A DNA stretch of 64,000 nucleotides, from assembly GCA_947500845.1 (NCBI GenBank), contig CANMTP010000019.1, forward strand, positions 21,917-85,916, in the 5' to 3' direction. This document shows, piece by piece, positions 28,207-36,331 of the stretch. Below the pieces are notes generated by a model. It saw only the letters and a list, made by a program, of their open reading frames with translations. It searched no databases and was not told the DNA's origin. Within the stretch, counting starts at the first letter, position 1. Every line of letters begins with the position of its first letter. The DNA comes from an uncultured Aquimarina sp. GTDB lineage: Bacteria; Bacteroidota; Bacteroidia; Flavobacteriales; Flavobacteriaceae. The position numbers were made by a program, and so were the translations under genes.

Positions 28207-29145
28207 ATGAAAGTAAAAGTAGGTGTAGTACAAGACAGTCCTGTATTCTTTGATAAGGAACAGACTATCAAAAAACTAGAACGTCTTACAAAGAAATATA
28301 CTAAAGAAGGCTGCGAACTACTTGTTTTCCCAGAATCATTTATACCTGGATATCCAAGAGGTTTCTCTTTTGGGGCAACTGTTGGAAGCAGAACCGAAGA
28401 AGGAAGAAGATTATTTTCAGAATATTATAATAATAGTATCGATCTTGAAGGTAAGGATCTAAAAAGGTTAGAGAAGCTATCTAAGTCACAGAATGTCTAC
28501 TTAGTCATAGGAGTAACTGAAAAACAAGAGATAAATGGAAGTTTGTATTGCTCTATGCTTTACATTTCTCCCAAACTAGGTTTACTGGGAGTTCATAGAA
28601 AAATTAAACCTACCGGAACAGAACGCCTTATTTGGGGAGAAGCTGCAGGCGAATCATTAGTTACTTTTAATACCAAAATTGGAAGGTTAGGAGGTCTTAT
28701 TTGCTGGGAAAATTATATGCCGCTTGCCAGAATGGCAATGTATCATAAAGGTGTTGAAGTTTATATTGCTCCAACCGCAGACTCACGTGAAGAATGGACT
28801 GCAACCATGAAGCATATTGCTTTAGAAGGAAGATGTTTTGTATTAGGCTGCAATCAATACTATACAAAATCTATGTACCCAGATAAATATCAGCCCTTTG
28901 TCAAAAATGAACCCGAAGACATGTGTCCAGGCGGCAGCGTTGTCATCTCTCCGCTAGGCAAAATTATTGCAGGACCGCTTTTTGGAGAATCCGGTGTTTT
29001 AACTGCAGAACTGGATCTGGAAGAAATTAAGCATAGCAAACTAGATTTTGATGTGATTGGCCACTATGCCAGAAATGATATTTTTAAATTAGATATAGAA
29101 AATCAACCTGAAACAAAAGTTGAAAATAATAATACAAAAATGTAA
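28207..29145 (+). CDS. Nitrilase (carbon-nitrogen hydrolase superfamily)
   Basis: The 312-residue enzyme has the Glu-Lys-Cys triad of the superfamily: Glu in LVFPESFIPGYPRG near residue 42, Lys in HRKIKPTGTER near 132, and Cys in GGLICWENYMPLARM near 166. The run after the Cys and the later ALEGRCFVLGCNQY are typical of true nitrilases rather than amidases, so conversion of a nitrile to a carboxylate and ammonia is the best prediction. No signal peptide is present. It follows the arginase-family gene by 3 bp and precedes the FMN-binding lipoprotein by 5 bp. Together with the ureohydrolase it gives the operon two C-N cleaving activities that release nitrogen. Confidence 0.92.
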   Translation: MKVKVGVVQDSPVFFDKEQTIKKLERLTKKYTKEGCELLVFPESFIPGYPRGFSFGATVGSRTEEGRRLFSEYYNNSIDLEGKDLKRLEKLSKSQNVYLVIGVTEKQEINGSLYCSMLYISPKLGLLGVHRKIKPTGTERLIWGEAAGESLVTFNTKIGRLGGLICWENYMPLARMAMYHKGVEVYIAPTADSREEWTATMKHIALEGRCFVLGCNQYYTKSMYPDKYQPFVKNEPEDMCPGGSVVISPLGKIIAGPLFGESGVLTAELDLEEIKHSKLDFDVIGHYARNDIFKLDIENQPETKVENNNTKM

Positions 29146-29150
29146 AAGTT

Positions 29151-29837
29151 ATGAAGCTAATCTCACTTTTAATAATACTTGTTTTTGTGAGTAGTTGTAA
29201 GCAAAAATCAAATACTATAATATCAACAGCTGCAGAATCAAAGAAAGAAATCAAAACCCAGGGTAAAGTATCTCCTATGGTAAAAGAGCTGATTGAATTT
29301 GCTCAGATTACCTATAACGAAGATTCGGATATGAATCAATTACTTCAAGCCAAAAAAATCGATACCAGAGGAGTTGTAACAGATATCAATTTAAAAAAGG
29401 GGATCAATATGTTTAAAGAAGTTATGAAATCGGGAGAATCTCAAGATGCATCCTTTTTTGAAGTTACAAATTCAAATAAGATCATACTTTTAGCCACAAG
29501 TAGTGGGTATTCGGGCCCCATTTGGGCAAAAATACTCATAGATAAAACCACATTAGAAATTCAAAAAGTTCAATTTGATCATCAAAGTGAATCAGAAGGA
29601 TACGGCGCTGATGTGGTCCTAAGTTCATTTGAAAATAAATTTACAGGCTCGAAAATATCTTTTACTTCGAATACATTTGGTTTAATACAAGACAAAAAGA
29701 TGATAATCGAAGGAAATCAAAAGATAGACGGGATATCTGGCGCCACCATAACTAGTGAGGCCGTGGTAAGAATGTTGAATAATGATTTACTTACCTTCAA
29801 GAATTATCTGGTCGATCAAATGAATACCAAAAACTGA
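29151..29837 (+). CDS. FMN-binding-domain lipoprotein (RnfG/NqrC-like)
   Basis: A 228-residue lipoprotein (lipobox VFVSSC, Cys16) with an FMN_bind domain. The segment PIWAKILIDKTTLEIQKVQF begins the domain, and DGISGATITSEAV near residues 193-205 matches the ApbE flavinylation motif DgxsGAT, in which the Thr would be linked to FMN by a phosphodiester bond. Such proteins pass electrons outside the cytoplasm, usually with membrane partners (Rnf, Nqr, Frd-type). None of those partners is next to it, so the acceptor is unknown. It is the last gene of the LytS-LytTR-symporter operon, 5 bp after the nitrilase. Confidence 0.85.
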   Translation: MKLISLLIILVFVSSCKQKSNTIISTAAESKKEIKTQGKVSPMVKELIEFAQITYNEDSDMNQLLQAKKIDTRGVVTDINLKKGINMFKEVMKSGESQDASFFEVTNSNKIILLATSSGYSGPIWAKILIDKTTLEIQKVQFDHQSESEGYGADVVLSSFENKFTGSKISFTSNTFGLIQDKKMIIEGNQKIDGISGATITSEAVVRMLNNDLLTFKNYLVDQMNTKN

Positions 29838-29895
29838 AACTATGAATCTTTTTATAATAAACAGAAAATATAATTAAAAAACACCAAGGTAAACA

Positions 29896-30426
29896 ATGAC
29901 CGGCGACCTTCCTCAATTAAAAACTAAAAGACTATGGTTACGCAAAATTGACCAAAATGACAGTAAAGCAATTCATTTCTTGAGATCAAACCAAACGGTT
30001 AATCATTATGTAAAACGACCTGAAACGCAAACACTGCAAGAAGCAATTGATTTTATAGATAAGATTAATAACGGAATTAGCAAACAAGATTGGCTTTTCT
30101 GGGGAATCTCTACAATAGGTAATCCAGAGCTTATTGGCACTATTTGTTTATGGAATTTCTCAGATGATAGGAAAGTAGCAGAAGTAGGATATGATTTACA
30201 TCCAGAGTTTCAAAGACAAGGAATTATGAATGAAGCTTTACGTTGCATCCTAAATTACGGATTTGAAACACTTAATCTTGATCGAATTGAAGCGTATACG
30301 CACAGGGAAAATGAATCTTCAAAAAAACTATTGATCAAAAATAATTTTGTTCTTATTCTTAATAGAAAGGACAATGAAAATGAAGATAATATCATATTCA
30401 TAGCAGAACCTTTTGACTCAAAATAA
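29896..30426 (+). CDS. GNAT N-acetyltransferase, RimJ/RimL type
   Basis: A 176-residue protein with the acetyl-CoA fold of the RimJ/RimL branch: LKTKRLWLRKIDQND at the start, EVGYDLHPEFQRQGIMNEAL near residues 95-114 (motif A, Q/RxxGxG-like with GIM), and RIEAYTHRENESSKKLL near the C-terminus. It could acetylate a protein N-terminus or a small molecule; the substrate is not evident. It begins 58 bp after the preceding operon and is probably a separate or weakly linked unit. Confidence 0.9.
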   Translation: MTGDLPQLKTKRLWLRKIDQNDSKAIHFLRSNQTVNHYVKRPETQTLQEAIDFIDKINNGISKQDWLFWGISTIGNPELIGTICLWNFSDDRKVAEVGYDLHPEFQRQGIMNEALRCILNYGFETLNLDRIEAYTHRENESSKKLLIKNNFVLILNRKDNENEDNIIFIAEPFDSK

Positions 30427-30542
30427 AATTATTTTATCTACCAACGTGTCAATTGACTCAAAAAAATCCACATTTCAGTTCTTTTTAATTTGATAACCAT
30501 ACTGTTATTTACATTTTTGAATGATAACAAAAAAATAAATCC

Positions 30543-31205
30543 ATGGAACCAACAATAAAGATCTTCATTTATATTCACGCCATTTTTGGTGGATTGGGAT
30601 TAATTTCAGGAATAACCAGTATAATCGCACAAAAAGGGAGTGTTTTACATAAAAAGTCGGGAACTTTATTTTCTGTTGGGATGCTTGCTAGTTCAATAAT
30701 TTCTTTACCCATCGCATGTATGCCAAACCACGAAAATTTATTTCTCTTTTTAATTGGATTATTTACAATATACATGGTCCTTGTAGGAAATCGAGCACCT
30801 TCTTTTAAATCTAAATCAAAAACCGCCGCTAGTAGTGTCGACAAAATTCTTTCAGGTAGTATGCTATTGTCTTCGATATTAATGATTTCATATGGAATTT
30901 ACGGAATGATCTTTACCATTTCTAATAGTATCTTATTTTTATTTTTTGGTGGATTTGGTGTCTTTATGACACTTACTGATTTCAAATTCTATAAAACTTT
31001 TACTCAAAGAAAAAATTCATGGCTCGAAAATCATATCGGTAAGATGGTTGGCGCTTTCATAGCATCTACGACGGCTTTTATAGTTGCAGGTATAGGATTA
31101 GACACTATAATTGCCTGGGTGACTCCATCAATAATTGGCACTATATATATTGCATACTGGACAAAAAAAGTAAAACCATCTTCAGCGAAAAAAAATAAAG
31201 ATTGA
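30543..31205 (+). CDS. Polytopic membrane protein, DUF2306-like
   Basis: The 220-residue protein has about seven hydrophobic segments and no signal peptide beyond the first helix. The stretch IHAIFGGLGLISG followed by GSVLHKKSGTLFSVGML resembles DUF2306-type membrane proteins, which have a conserved His and HRxxG-like loop. It ends in a short lysine-rich cytoplasmic tail. No function is established. It lies 116 bp after the acetyltransferase and 83 bp before the Macro/TIR gene on the same strand; whether they share a transcript cannot be told. Confidence 0.75.
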   Translation: MEPTIKIFIYIHAIFGGLGLISGITSIIAQKGSVLHKKSGTLFSVGMLASSIISLPIACMPNHENLFLFLIGLFTIYMVLVGNRAPSFKSKSKTAASSVDKILSGSMLLSSILMISYGIYGMIFTISNSILFLFFGGFGVFMTLTDFKFYKTFTQRKNSWLENHIGKMVGAFIASTTAFIVAGIGLDTIIAWVTPSIIGTIYIAYWTKKVKPSSAKKNKD

Positions 31206-31288
31206 TATAAAGAATAGCTCACATATTTTATGTAAAGATGCTATCTTTAATCTAAAATTTAAACCAACCAGAACAAGACTGTAGCTCT

Positions 31289-32272
31289 ATGCAACTCATT
31301 TCTGAAGTAAAGATATCTGAGAAAAAATCACTTCAATTATTTAAAGGGGACTTAACCAGCATCCCAGACGAACACAAAATTGATTTTTTAGTACTTTCAG
31401 CATTTCCTGATAATTATGCTCCTATAACCACATCATTGATAGGGGCACTGCACCGTAATGGACTATCGGTGGATATGTTATCGCAAAATAAAGAAATAGA
31501 TTTAAGAGCCTACTCACATTGCTGGATTTCCAGAAAGTTTAAATATCCAAATATTGAGAGAATCTTATGTTTTGAGCCCGAGCCAGATCCGGCGGCCAAT
31601 CCGTATTCACAAATTGCAGAAATATTTCAGAGCCTTACGCTAATCTCTAAAAGTCATTCGATCAAAACTATTGCTCTGCCACTATTAATGACCGGTGAAC
31701 AAAATTATGATGTAGACAAAGTAATTAAAGAACTGGTAAATACCTGTTTATTATGGTTAGAAAAAGAGCCTTTTGAGACGATCAAAATTGTAGAAATCAG
31801 TGAGGAGAAAGTCGCTTTGTTAAAAGCTGCTATTGATAAAAAACATAAGCGCTATCGTAAGGACAAAACCACTTATGACTATGACTTTTTTGTAAGCTAT
31901 AGTAGAAAAAATGAACAAGAGGTCGATATTATTAGAAAAGAACTAGGTGACACTTTTAATTTATTTATCGACACTCAAGACATCGATATAGGCACTAACT
32001 GGCTGGATAAAATAAACATGGCAATGGCGAACTCAAAACGTTTTATTGTCTGCTTGTCTGATACGTATGTGCAATCCAAAGTATGTAAATACGAATATTC
32101 GTTTTGTAATTTAAAGTATATACAAGAAGGTGGTGACACTGTACTGCCGCTGTATCTTTATTCTGCAGATTTACCCTTTGAGATGAGCATTCTTAATTTT
32201 TATAATGCGAGAGAGGGAAATGTAAAGAAAGTTGTAGATTTTTGTGAGATGATACGTTCAAAATATGTATAA
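31289..32272 (+). CDS. Macro-like domain fused to TIR domain
   Basis: A 327-residue cytoplasmic protein. Residues about 1-185 look like a divergent macro domain: LFKGDLTSIPDEHKIDFLVL, SAFPDNYAPITTSLIGAL, and IALPLLMTGEQNYDVDKVI, the last matching the phosphate-loop position. Residues about 195-327 are a TIR domain: YDYDFFVSYSRKNEQEVD, FIDTQDIDIGTNWLDKIN, KRFIVCLSDTYVQSKVCKYE, and LPLYLY. The Glu near residue 268 in CKYEY sits where TIR NADases have their catalytic Glu. TIR enzymes split NAD into ADP-ribose signals, and macro domains bind ADP-ribose; in type II Thoeris these functions are on separate proteins. Joining them suggests a self-contained NAD-linked sensor or effector. Downstream is a 500-bp gap with no partner gene. 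Confidence 0.85.
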   Translation: MQLISEVKISEKKSLQLFKGDLTSIPDEHKIDFLVLSAFPDNYAPITTSLIGALHRNGLSVDMLSQNKEIDLRAYSHCWISRKFKYPNIERILCFEPEPDPAANPYSQIAEIFQSLTLISKSHSIKTIALPLLMTGEQNYDVDKVIKELVNTCLLWLEKEPFETIKIVEISEEKVALLKAAIDKKHKRYRKDKTTYDYDFFVSYSRKNEQEVDIIRKELGDTFNLFIDTQDIDIGTNWLDKINMAMANSKRFIVCLSDTYVQSKVCKYEYSFCNLKYIQEGGDTVLPLYLYSADLPFEMSILNFYNAREGNVKKVVDFCEMIRSKYV

Positions 32273-32773
32273 CAAGAAATTGTAAGTATCCTTTTTCAAA
32301 GGAGATTATGTTAATTAACATTCATGTTTATTGCATTTTTGAGCTAATACGTATGGATTAAGCTTTTAGTATATACTCTAAATGTTTTTAAGTAATTATA
32401 TTATGAGTACATCTTTTTAGGGAAGGCTACACTAGCAGGAAAGCTTATTGGCTTGAACTTCTCTGTTTTTAAAAAGTTTTAGATTCTTTCCTGGTTTCCG
32501 TAAAAAAATTAATCCGCTGTACCATGTGACTCACCTCTTGATAATATATTGACAAAAAAACCGTAAATCGAGTTCAGGATGACATCATCATACTTTTGGG
32601 TATTTTGCTTTACACCAAAAACTTAATCGATTATTATTCATCCGAAAGCCTATTTTTATACTTATGGAGAAACATTTAAGAAAACATTCAAACTTAATTA
32701 ACAGATATACTGTATTTTAGAGGGTAATTTTAACTTCAACCACAAACTAACCAATTTAATTACCCCACAACTC
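32273..32773. other. Long intergenic region, no gene seen
   Basis: These 501 bp follow the Macro/TIR gene. All frames are short and interrupted. A single match to the Bacteroidota -7 element (TACTTTTG) is at 32591-32598; no convincing -33 partner or RNA structure was found. It may hold the promoter of the esterase gene. Confidence 0.4.
32591..32598 (+). promoter_or_regulatory. Possible -7 promoter element TACTTTTG
   Basis: Matches the Bacteroidota consensus TAnnTTTG about 175 bp upstream of the esterase start at 32774. No TTTG at the -33 position was found, so support is weak. Confidence 0.22.
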
Positions 32774-34072
32774 ATGTTACCCAAACACACACTATCGTCA
32801 ATTATCCTAATGCTCATTATGATACAGGGCATTATCGCACAAACAAAAGGGATCAGTAAGAAATCCTCTAAGACCGAATCAACGCCTTTGGCGTTTATAC
32901 AACAACATAAACTTACTTCTAAATTTCTTGAGCAAGAGGTAGCTATAGACATCTACCTTCCTAAAACCTATGCCGAAGATTCTGATTTACACAGTTACCC
33001 CTTGATTGTATTGTTAGAAAATGAATTCTTCTATCAAATAACCGGGGTAGTAAAACACCTTAGTTCTGTAAGCAGTATGCCTGAAGCTATCATAGTGAGT
33101 TTTCCAGATGGTTTTGACAAATTTTATGCCCCAAAGGTGTATACCAATAATAGTAATTTTTGGCCAAAAAGCTGGAAACAAATGCCGTTTGATGGAGCTC
33201 CTGATAAATTTGTTGATTTTTTTAAAGAAGAGCTTTTTAAATATATGTCAGAACAATATCGAATTGCAGACTATAAAATGATTGTTGGCACCTCTCCCAC
33301 TTCCGCATTTCCATTGCATGCTTTTTGTAAAGCTCCCAAACTGTTTCAGGCACATATTGCCATTGCTGCAGGAGATATATTGGGCATGGGATATCAACCT
33401 GGAGAAACATTTATAGATGCCATCATTGAAAGTATTAATAACAACCAAGGTTATAAAGCACACCTTTATATTACTTCTGCAGATGATGATGCAGAATATG
33501 ATGCGACTATTGGAAAAAACTTAGAAGAGCTAGAACGGCAAATGTACGCTTTTACCACATCGAACTTAAAATTAAAGGCAGAAGTCTTTCCCAACGAAAG
33601 CCATTATGGAGTTGTACTACCTGCCTTTATTTCTGCCATGGAAACATTTTTCCCGAAAGAACGATGGAATCCGGATTTCAGAGATTTTGAAAAGGAACCA
33701 GGAAATATGCTTACTAATATAGATACCTATTACCAGGAATTATCTGAAGAATACGGATATACTATATTGCCCAAAGCAGAACGGTGGAACAGTGGAAATA
33801 GTTTGCAAGCCAGTGCGAATAGATTATTAAGACAAAAGAGGTACGAAGAATCTATACAGGTTTATCGCCGCTTGGTAACGTATCGACCAAAATCAGCTCA
33901 GGCACATAGTATGCTAGCCTCTGCCCTTGAGGCCAATAACAATCTTGAAGAAGCATTAGTTATACACAAGAAGGCAATAGCGTTGGCTAAACAATACGAT
34001 AATGGACACCTTCAATACTATACGGAACATATGAAGGAAATAGCTTCTAAAATTGAAGGCTCGAAAGAATAA
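32774..34072 (+). CDS. Esterase-D-like alpha/beta hydrolase with C-terminal TPR, exported
   Basis: The 432-residue protein has a signal peptide ending IQGIIAQ, then an alpha/beta-hydrolase of the putative esterase (PF00756) type: EVAIDIYLPKTYAED, YPLIVLLENEFFY, and MIVGTSPTSAFPLHAF, where the nucleophile elbow reads GTSPTSA in place of GxSxGG with a Ser in the expected place. ESHYGVVLPA carries the likely catalytic His. Residues about 360-425 form TPR-like helical repeats (EESIQVYRRLVTYRPKSAQAH, EEALVIHKKAIALA). The family includes siderophore esterases and acyl hydrolases, but nothing in the context picks a substrate. It stands alone between two long gaps. Confidence 0.85.
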   Translation: MLPKHTLSSIILMLIMIQGIIAQTKGISKKSSKTESTPLAFIQQHKLTSKFLEQEVAIDIYLPKTYAEDSDLHSYPLIVLLENEFFYQITGVVKHLSSVSSMPEAIIVSFPDGFDKFYAPKVYTNNSNFWPKSWKQMPFDGAPDKFVDFFKEELFKYMSEQYRIADYKMIVGTSPTSAFPLHAFCKAPKLFQAHIAIAAGDILGMGYQPGETFIDAIIESINNNQGYKAHLYITSADDDAEYDATIGKNLEELERQMYAFTTSNLKLKAEVFPNESHYGVVLPAFISAMETFFPKERWNPDFRDFEKEPGNMLTNIDTYYQELSEEYGYTILPKAERWNSGNSLQASANRLLRQKRYEESIQVYRRLVTYRPKSAQAHSMLASALEANNNLEEALVIHKKAIALAKQYDNGHLQYYTEHMKEIASKIEGSKE

Positions 34073-34270
34073 TTTTAGGTGGTGTACAAGAGACATTGGT
34101 ATTAGTTCTATTGTAAATGCATTATTTATTGAGTATTATATTTTATTCGTTTCCTTTCTGTTTTTCAACACTTCTTAAACGATAATTACTTTTTTTTGAT
34201 TTTTTTTACTTGCGTGTAACAATTCATAAACTTCTGCATCAAAGGAAAAATTAAATCAAAAAAATAGAAC

Positions 34271-35122
34271 ATGAAAACATTTAAGATCACCCTTGTACTA
34301 TTAGCAATTGTTAGTTTAGGATATAGTCAGACGCCTGCTATCATATCTCAAGTTATCGGAAAGGGAACTCCAATATTATTTTTACCAGGTTTTACTACTC
34401 CGGGATCTATCTTTAAAGAAACAGCAGATCGCTTAACAATAGAAAATGAGGCACATTTTATTTCGTATGCCGGTTTTAATGGTATCGCAGCTATACCTAT
34501 TACAGACAAAACCCCCTGGTATAATACTATTAAAGAAGAACTGGTCGCATACATCAAAAATAATAACCTTGAAAACGTTACTATTATAGGCCACAGTATG
34601 GGAGGCAATCTGGCAACCGATCTTGCCGCGATATTACCTGATACAATAACCAACCTCATTATTGTCGATGCAATCCCATGCATGAGAGAACTCATGATGC
34701 CAGGCGTACCCGCTAGTACTTTACACTATCAAAGTCCGTACAACATACAAATGATAGCTATGGAAGACGCTCAATTCAAGCAAACTGCTACCATGATGTC
34801 GCAAAATATGACTAATAATAAAGATAAAGTAGAAACTTTAATCAATTGGATTCTCGAGGCTGATCGTAAAACCTATGTTTATGGCTACACAGATTTATTA
34901 AAACTGGATCTGCGGCCAGTATTAGATAAAGTGACTGCAAAAACTTTAATTTTAGGAGCATCATTTCCTAACGTGGAAGTTGCAAAATCAAATTATGAAA
35001 AACAATACGCTAAGTTGGCGAACAAAACTATTTCAATGGCTTCAGAAAGTAAACATTTTATTATGTTCGATCAGCCAGAGTGGTATTACACCCAAATAAA
35101 TGATTTCCTAACCCATGAGTAA
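34271..35122 (+). CDS. Exported alpha/beta hydrolase
   Basis: A 283-residue hydrolase with a signal peptide ending VSLGYSQ. The oxyanion-type start PILFLPGFTTPGSIF and the nucleophile elbow IIGHSMGGNLATDLA (Ser near residue 113) are clear; the catalytic His is probably in ESKHFIMFDQPEWY near the C-terminus. It resembles the general alpha/beta-hydrolase_1 family without a specific match. Its stop overlaps the start of the ECF sigma factor gene by eight bases, so the three genes 34271-36204 form a coupled operon, and the hydrolase may be related to the stress that the sigma factor answers. Confidence 0.9.
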   Translation: MKTFKITLVLLAIVSLGYSQTPAIISQVIGKGTPILFLPGFTTPGSIFKETADRLTIENEAHFISYAGFNGIAAIPITDKTPWYNTIKEELVAYIKNNNLENVTIIGHSMGGNLATDLAAILPDTITNLIIVDAIPCMRELMMPGVPASTLHYQSPYNIQMIAMEDAQFKQTATMMSQNMTNNKDKVETLINWILEADRKTYVYGYTDLLKLDLRPVLDKVTAKTLILGASFPNVEVAKSNYEKQYAKLANKTISMASESKHFIMFDQPEWYYTQINDFLTHE

Positions 35123-35609
35123 AAAGAACCAACAACTTTTTGAAAGCATATATAAGCAGTGCTTTCCTATGGTATTGCAAATGTGCCTGGGTTTTATGAA
35201 AGGTGATAAAGATTTGGCCAACGACTTATCTCAAGAAGTGTTTATTAACATCTGGAATGCTATCGATCGCTTCAAAGGTCAATCCACTCATAAAACCTGG
35301 GTATATCGAATCACAGTAAATACTTGTCTTCAGTATATCAGAAAAGAAAAGAAGAAAAACAGATTGTCTATAGAAAAAATATCTCATGTATTGATAGACG
35401 AATCAAAAAGTGTAGATAACGATCATAATAAAAGTTTATATCGTGCCATAGGTAAGTTAGAAGAATTGGATCGATTACTAATCATGATGGTACTTGAGGG
35501 CCAAGATTATGAAAATATATCTCGTGTTTTAGGGATCAAACCTACTAACGTAAGAGTAAAAATTCATAGAGTAAAAAAACGACTAAAAAAAATATTAGAC
35601 CATGAGTAA
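35115..35609 (+). CDS. ECF-type RNA polymerase sigma factor
   Basis: The 164-residue protein has sigma region 2 (FPMVLQMCLGFMKGDKDLANDLSQEVFINIWNAI with HKTWVYRITVNTCLQYIRKEKKK) and region 4 (LDRLLIMMVLEGQDYENISRVLGIKPTNVRVKIHRVKKRLKKIL). Regions 1 and 3 are missing, as in ECF factors. It begins within the hydrolase gene and ends within the next gene, each overlap being eight bases with the same sequence ATGAGTAA, which indicates translational coupling. The following membrane protein is the likely regulator of its activity. Target promoters are unknown. Confidence 0.95.
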   Translation: MSKKNQQLFESIYKQCFPMVLQMCLGFMKGDKDLANDLSQEVFINIWNAIDRFKGQSTHKTWVYRITVNTCLQYIRKEKKKNRLSIEKISHVLIDESKSVDNDHNKSLYRAIGKLEELDRLLIMMVLEGQDYENISRVLGIKPTNVRVKIHRVKKRLKKILDHE

Positions 35610-36204
35610 AAATTTCGAAGAATTGCAAAACGAATGGCAAAAGGACAAAGAAAACATAGAACGCACACCAGGAATAATGAACAATATCCTATCTTCAATA
35701 AAGAAGAAAAAAAATATTACGGTTCGTTTTCAATATGGAAATATTGTTGTACTACTCATTACTATGTTAGGAATTTCTGCTTTTTTCTATTATGTGGCCC
35801 CTGTTAAGGAAATACTAAGTAGAATTGGAGTAGGTTTAATGATTGGTGGATTATTAATAAGAATAGCAATTGAATTGACTAGTGTTTTAAAATCAAAAAA
35901 GGTAATTCTAGTGGACAGCGTATTAAAAACCACCGAAGACACTATTGCCTACTATACATATAGAAAGAAAATCCATGGACCGGTGACGATTATCATTTTA
36001 GCCTTATATACCATTGGTTTTTTTATGATTACACCAGAGTTTAATCTTTACTTCACTACATGGCAAATGATTTTTATCGACGTCTCTTATATTATTGCTG
36101 CTTGTATTTTTATCCCGATCATTAGAAAAAGTATAAAGCGTGAACTACAAATTTTGTTTGAAATTATTGAAATGAAAGAAAAAATGATGAATGAAAATAT
36201 ATAA
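35602..36204 (+). CDS. Membrane protein, probable partner of the ECF sigma factor
   Basis: A 200-residue protein with a charged N-terminal cytoplasmic part (about 45 residues) and four hydrophobic helices arranged in two pairs (IVVLLITMLGISAFFYYV, IGVGLMIGGLLIRIAI; VTIIILALYTIGFFMI, MIFIDVSYIIAACIFIPII), ending in a helical charged tail. It has no recognisable zinc-binding anti-sigma motif (HxxxCxxC). Its position directly after an ECF gene, with start and stop overlapping, is the ground for calling it a candidate anti-sigma factor. No family was recognised with certainty. Confidence 0.75.
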   Translation: MSKNFEELQNEWQKDKENIERTPGIMNNILSSIKKKKNITVRFQYGNIVVLLITMLGISAFFYYVAPVKEILSRIGVGLMIGGLLIRIAIELTSVLKSKKVILVDSVLKTTEDTIAYYTYRKKIHGPVTIIILALYTIGFFMITPEFNLYFTTWQMIFIDVSYIIAACIFIPIIRKSIKRELQILFEIIEMKEKMMNENI

Positions 36205-36245
36205 TGAAAATTCTTATTTGTCCGCAATACATCTAATACATAAGC

Positions 36246-36269
36246 TTTATTACGGTTACCCGTAATAAA
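36246..36269. terminator. Perfect 10-bp inverted repeat, possible terminator
   Basis: TTTATTACGG and CCGTAATAAA pair perfectly around a four-base loop (TTAC). It lies between the ECF operon and the GAF-PAS gene. It is not followed by a clean T-run, so it may instead be a protein-binding site. Confidence 0.4.
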
Positions 36270-36331
36270 TATCAAAACTATTGTAGTAACTTCCTTATCT
36301 GAAAAATTCTTTTCGGATTATATTAAAAAAA

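Noticed and set aside
32273..32773. A missing partner gene for the Macro/TIR protein
   Set aside because: All frames are short and broken, so no partner can be supported.
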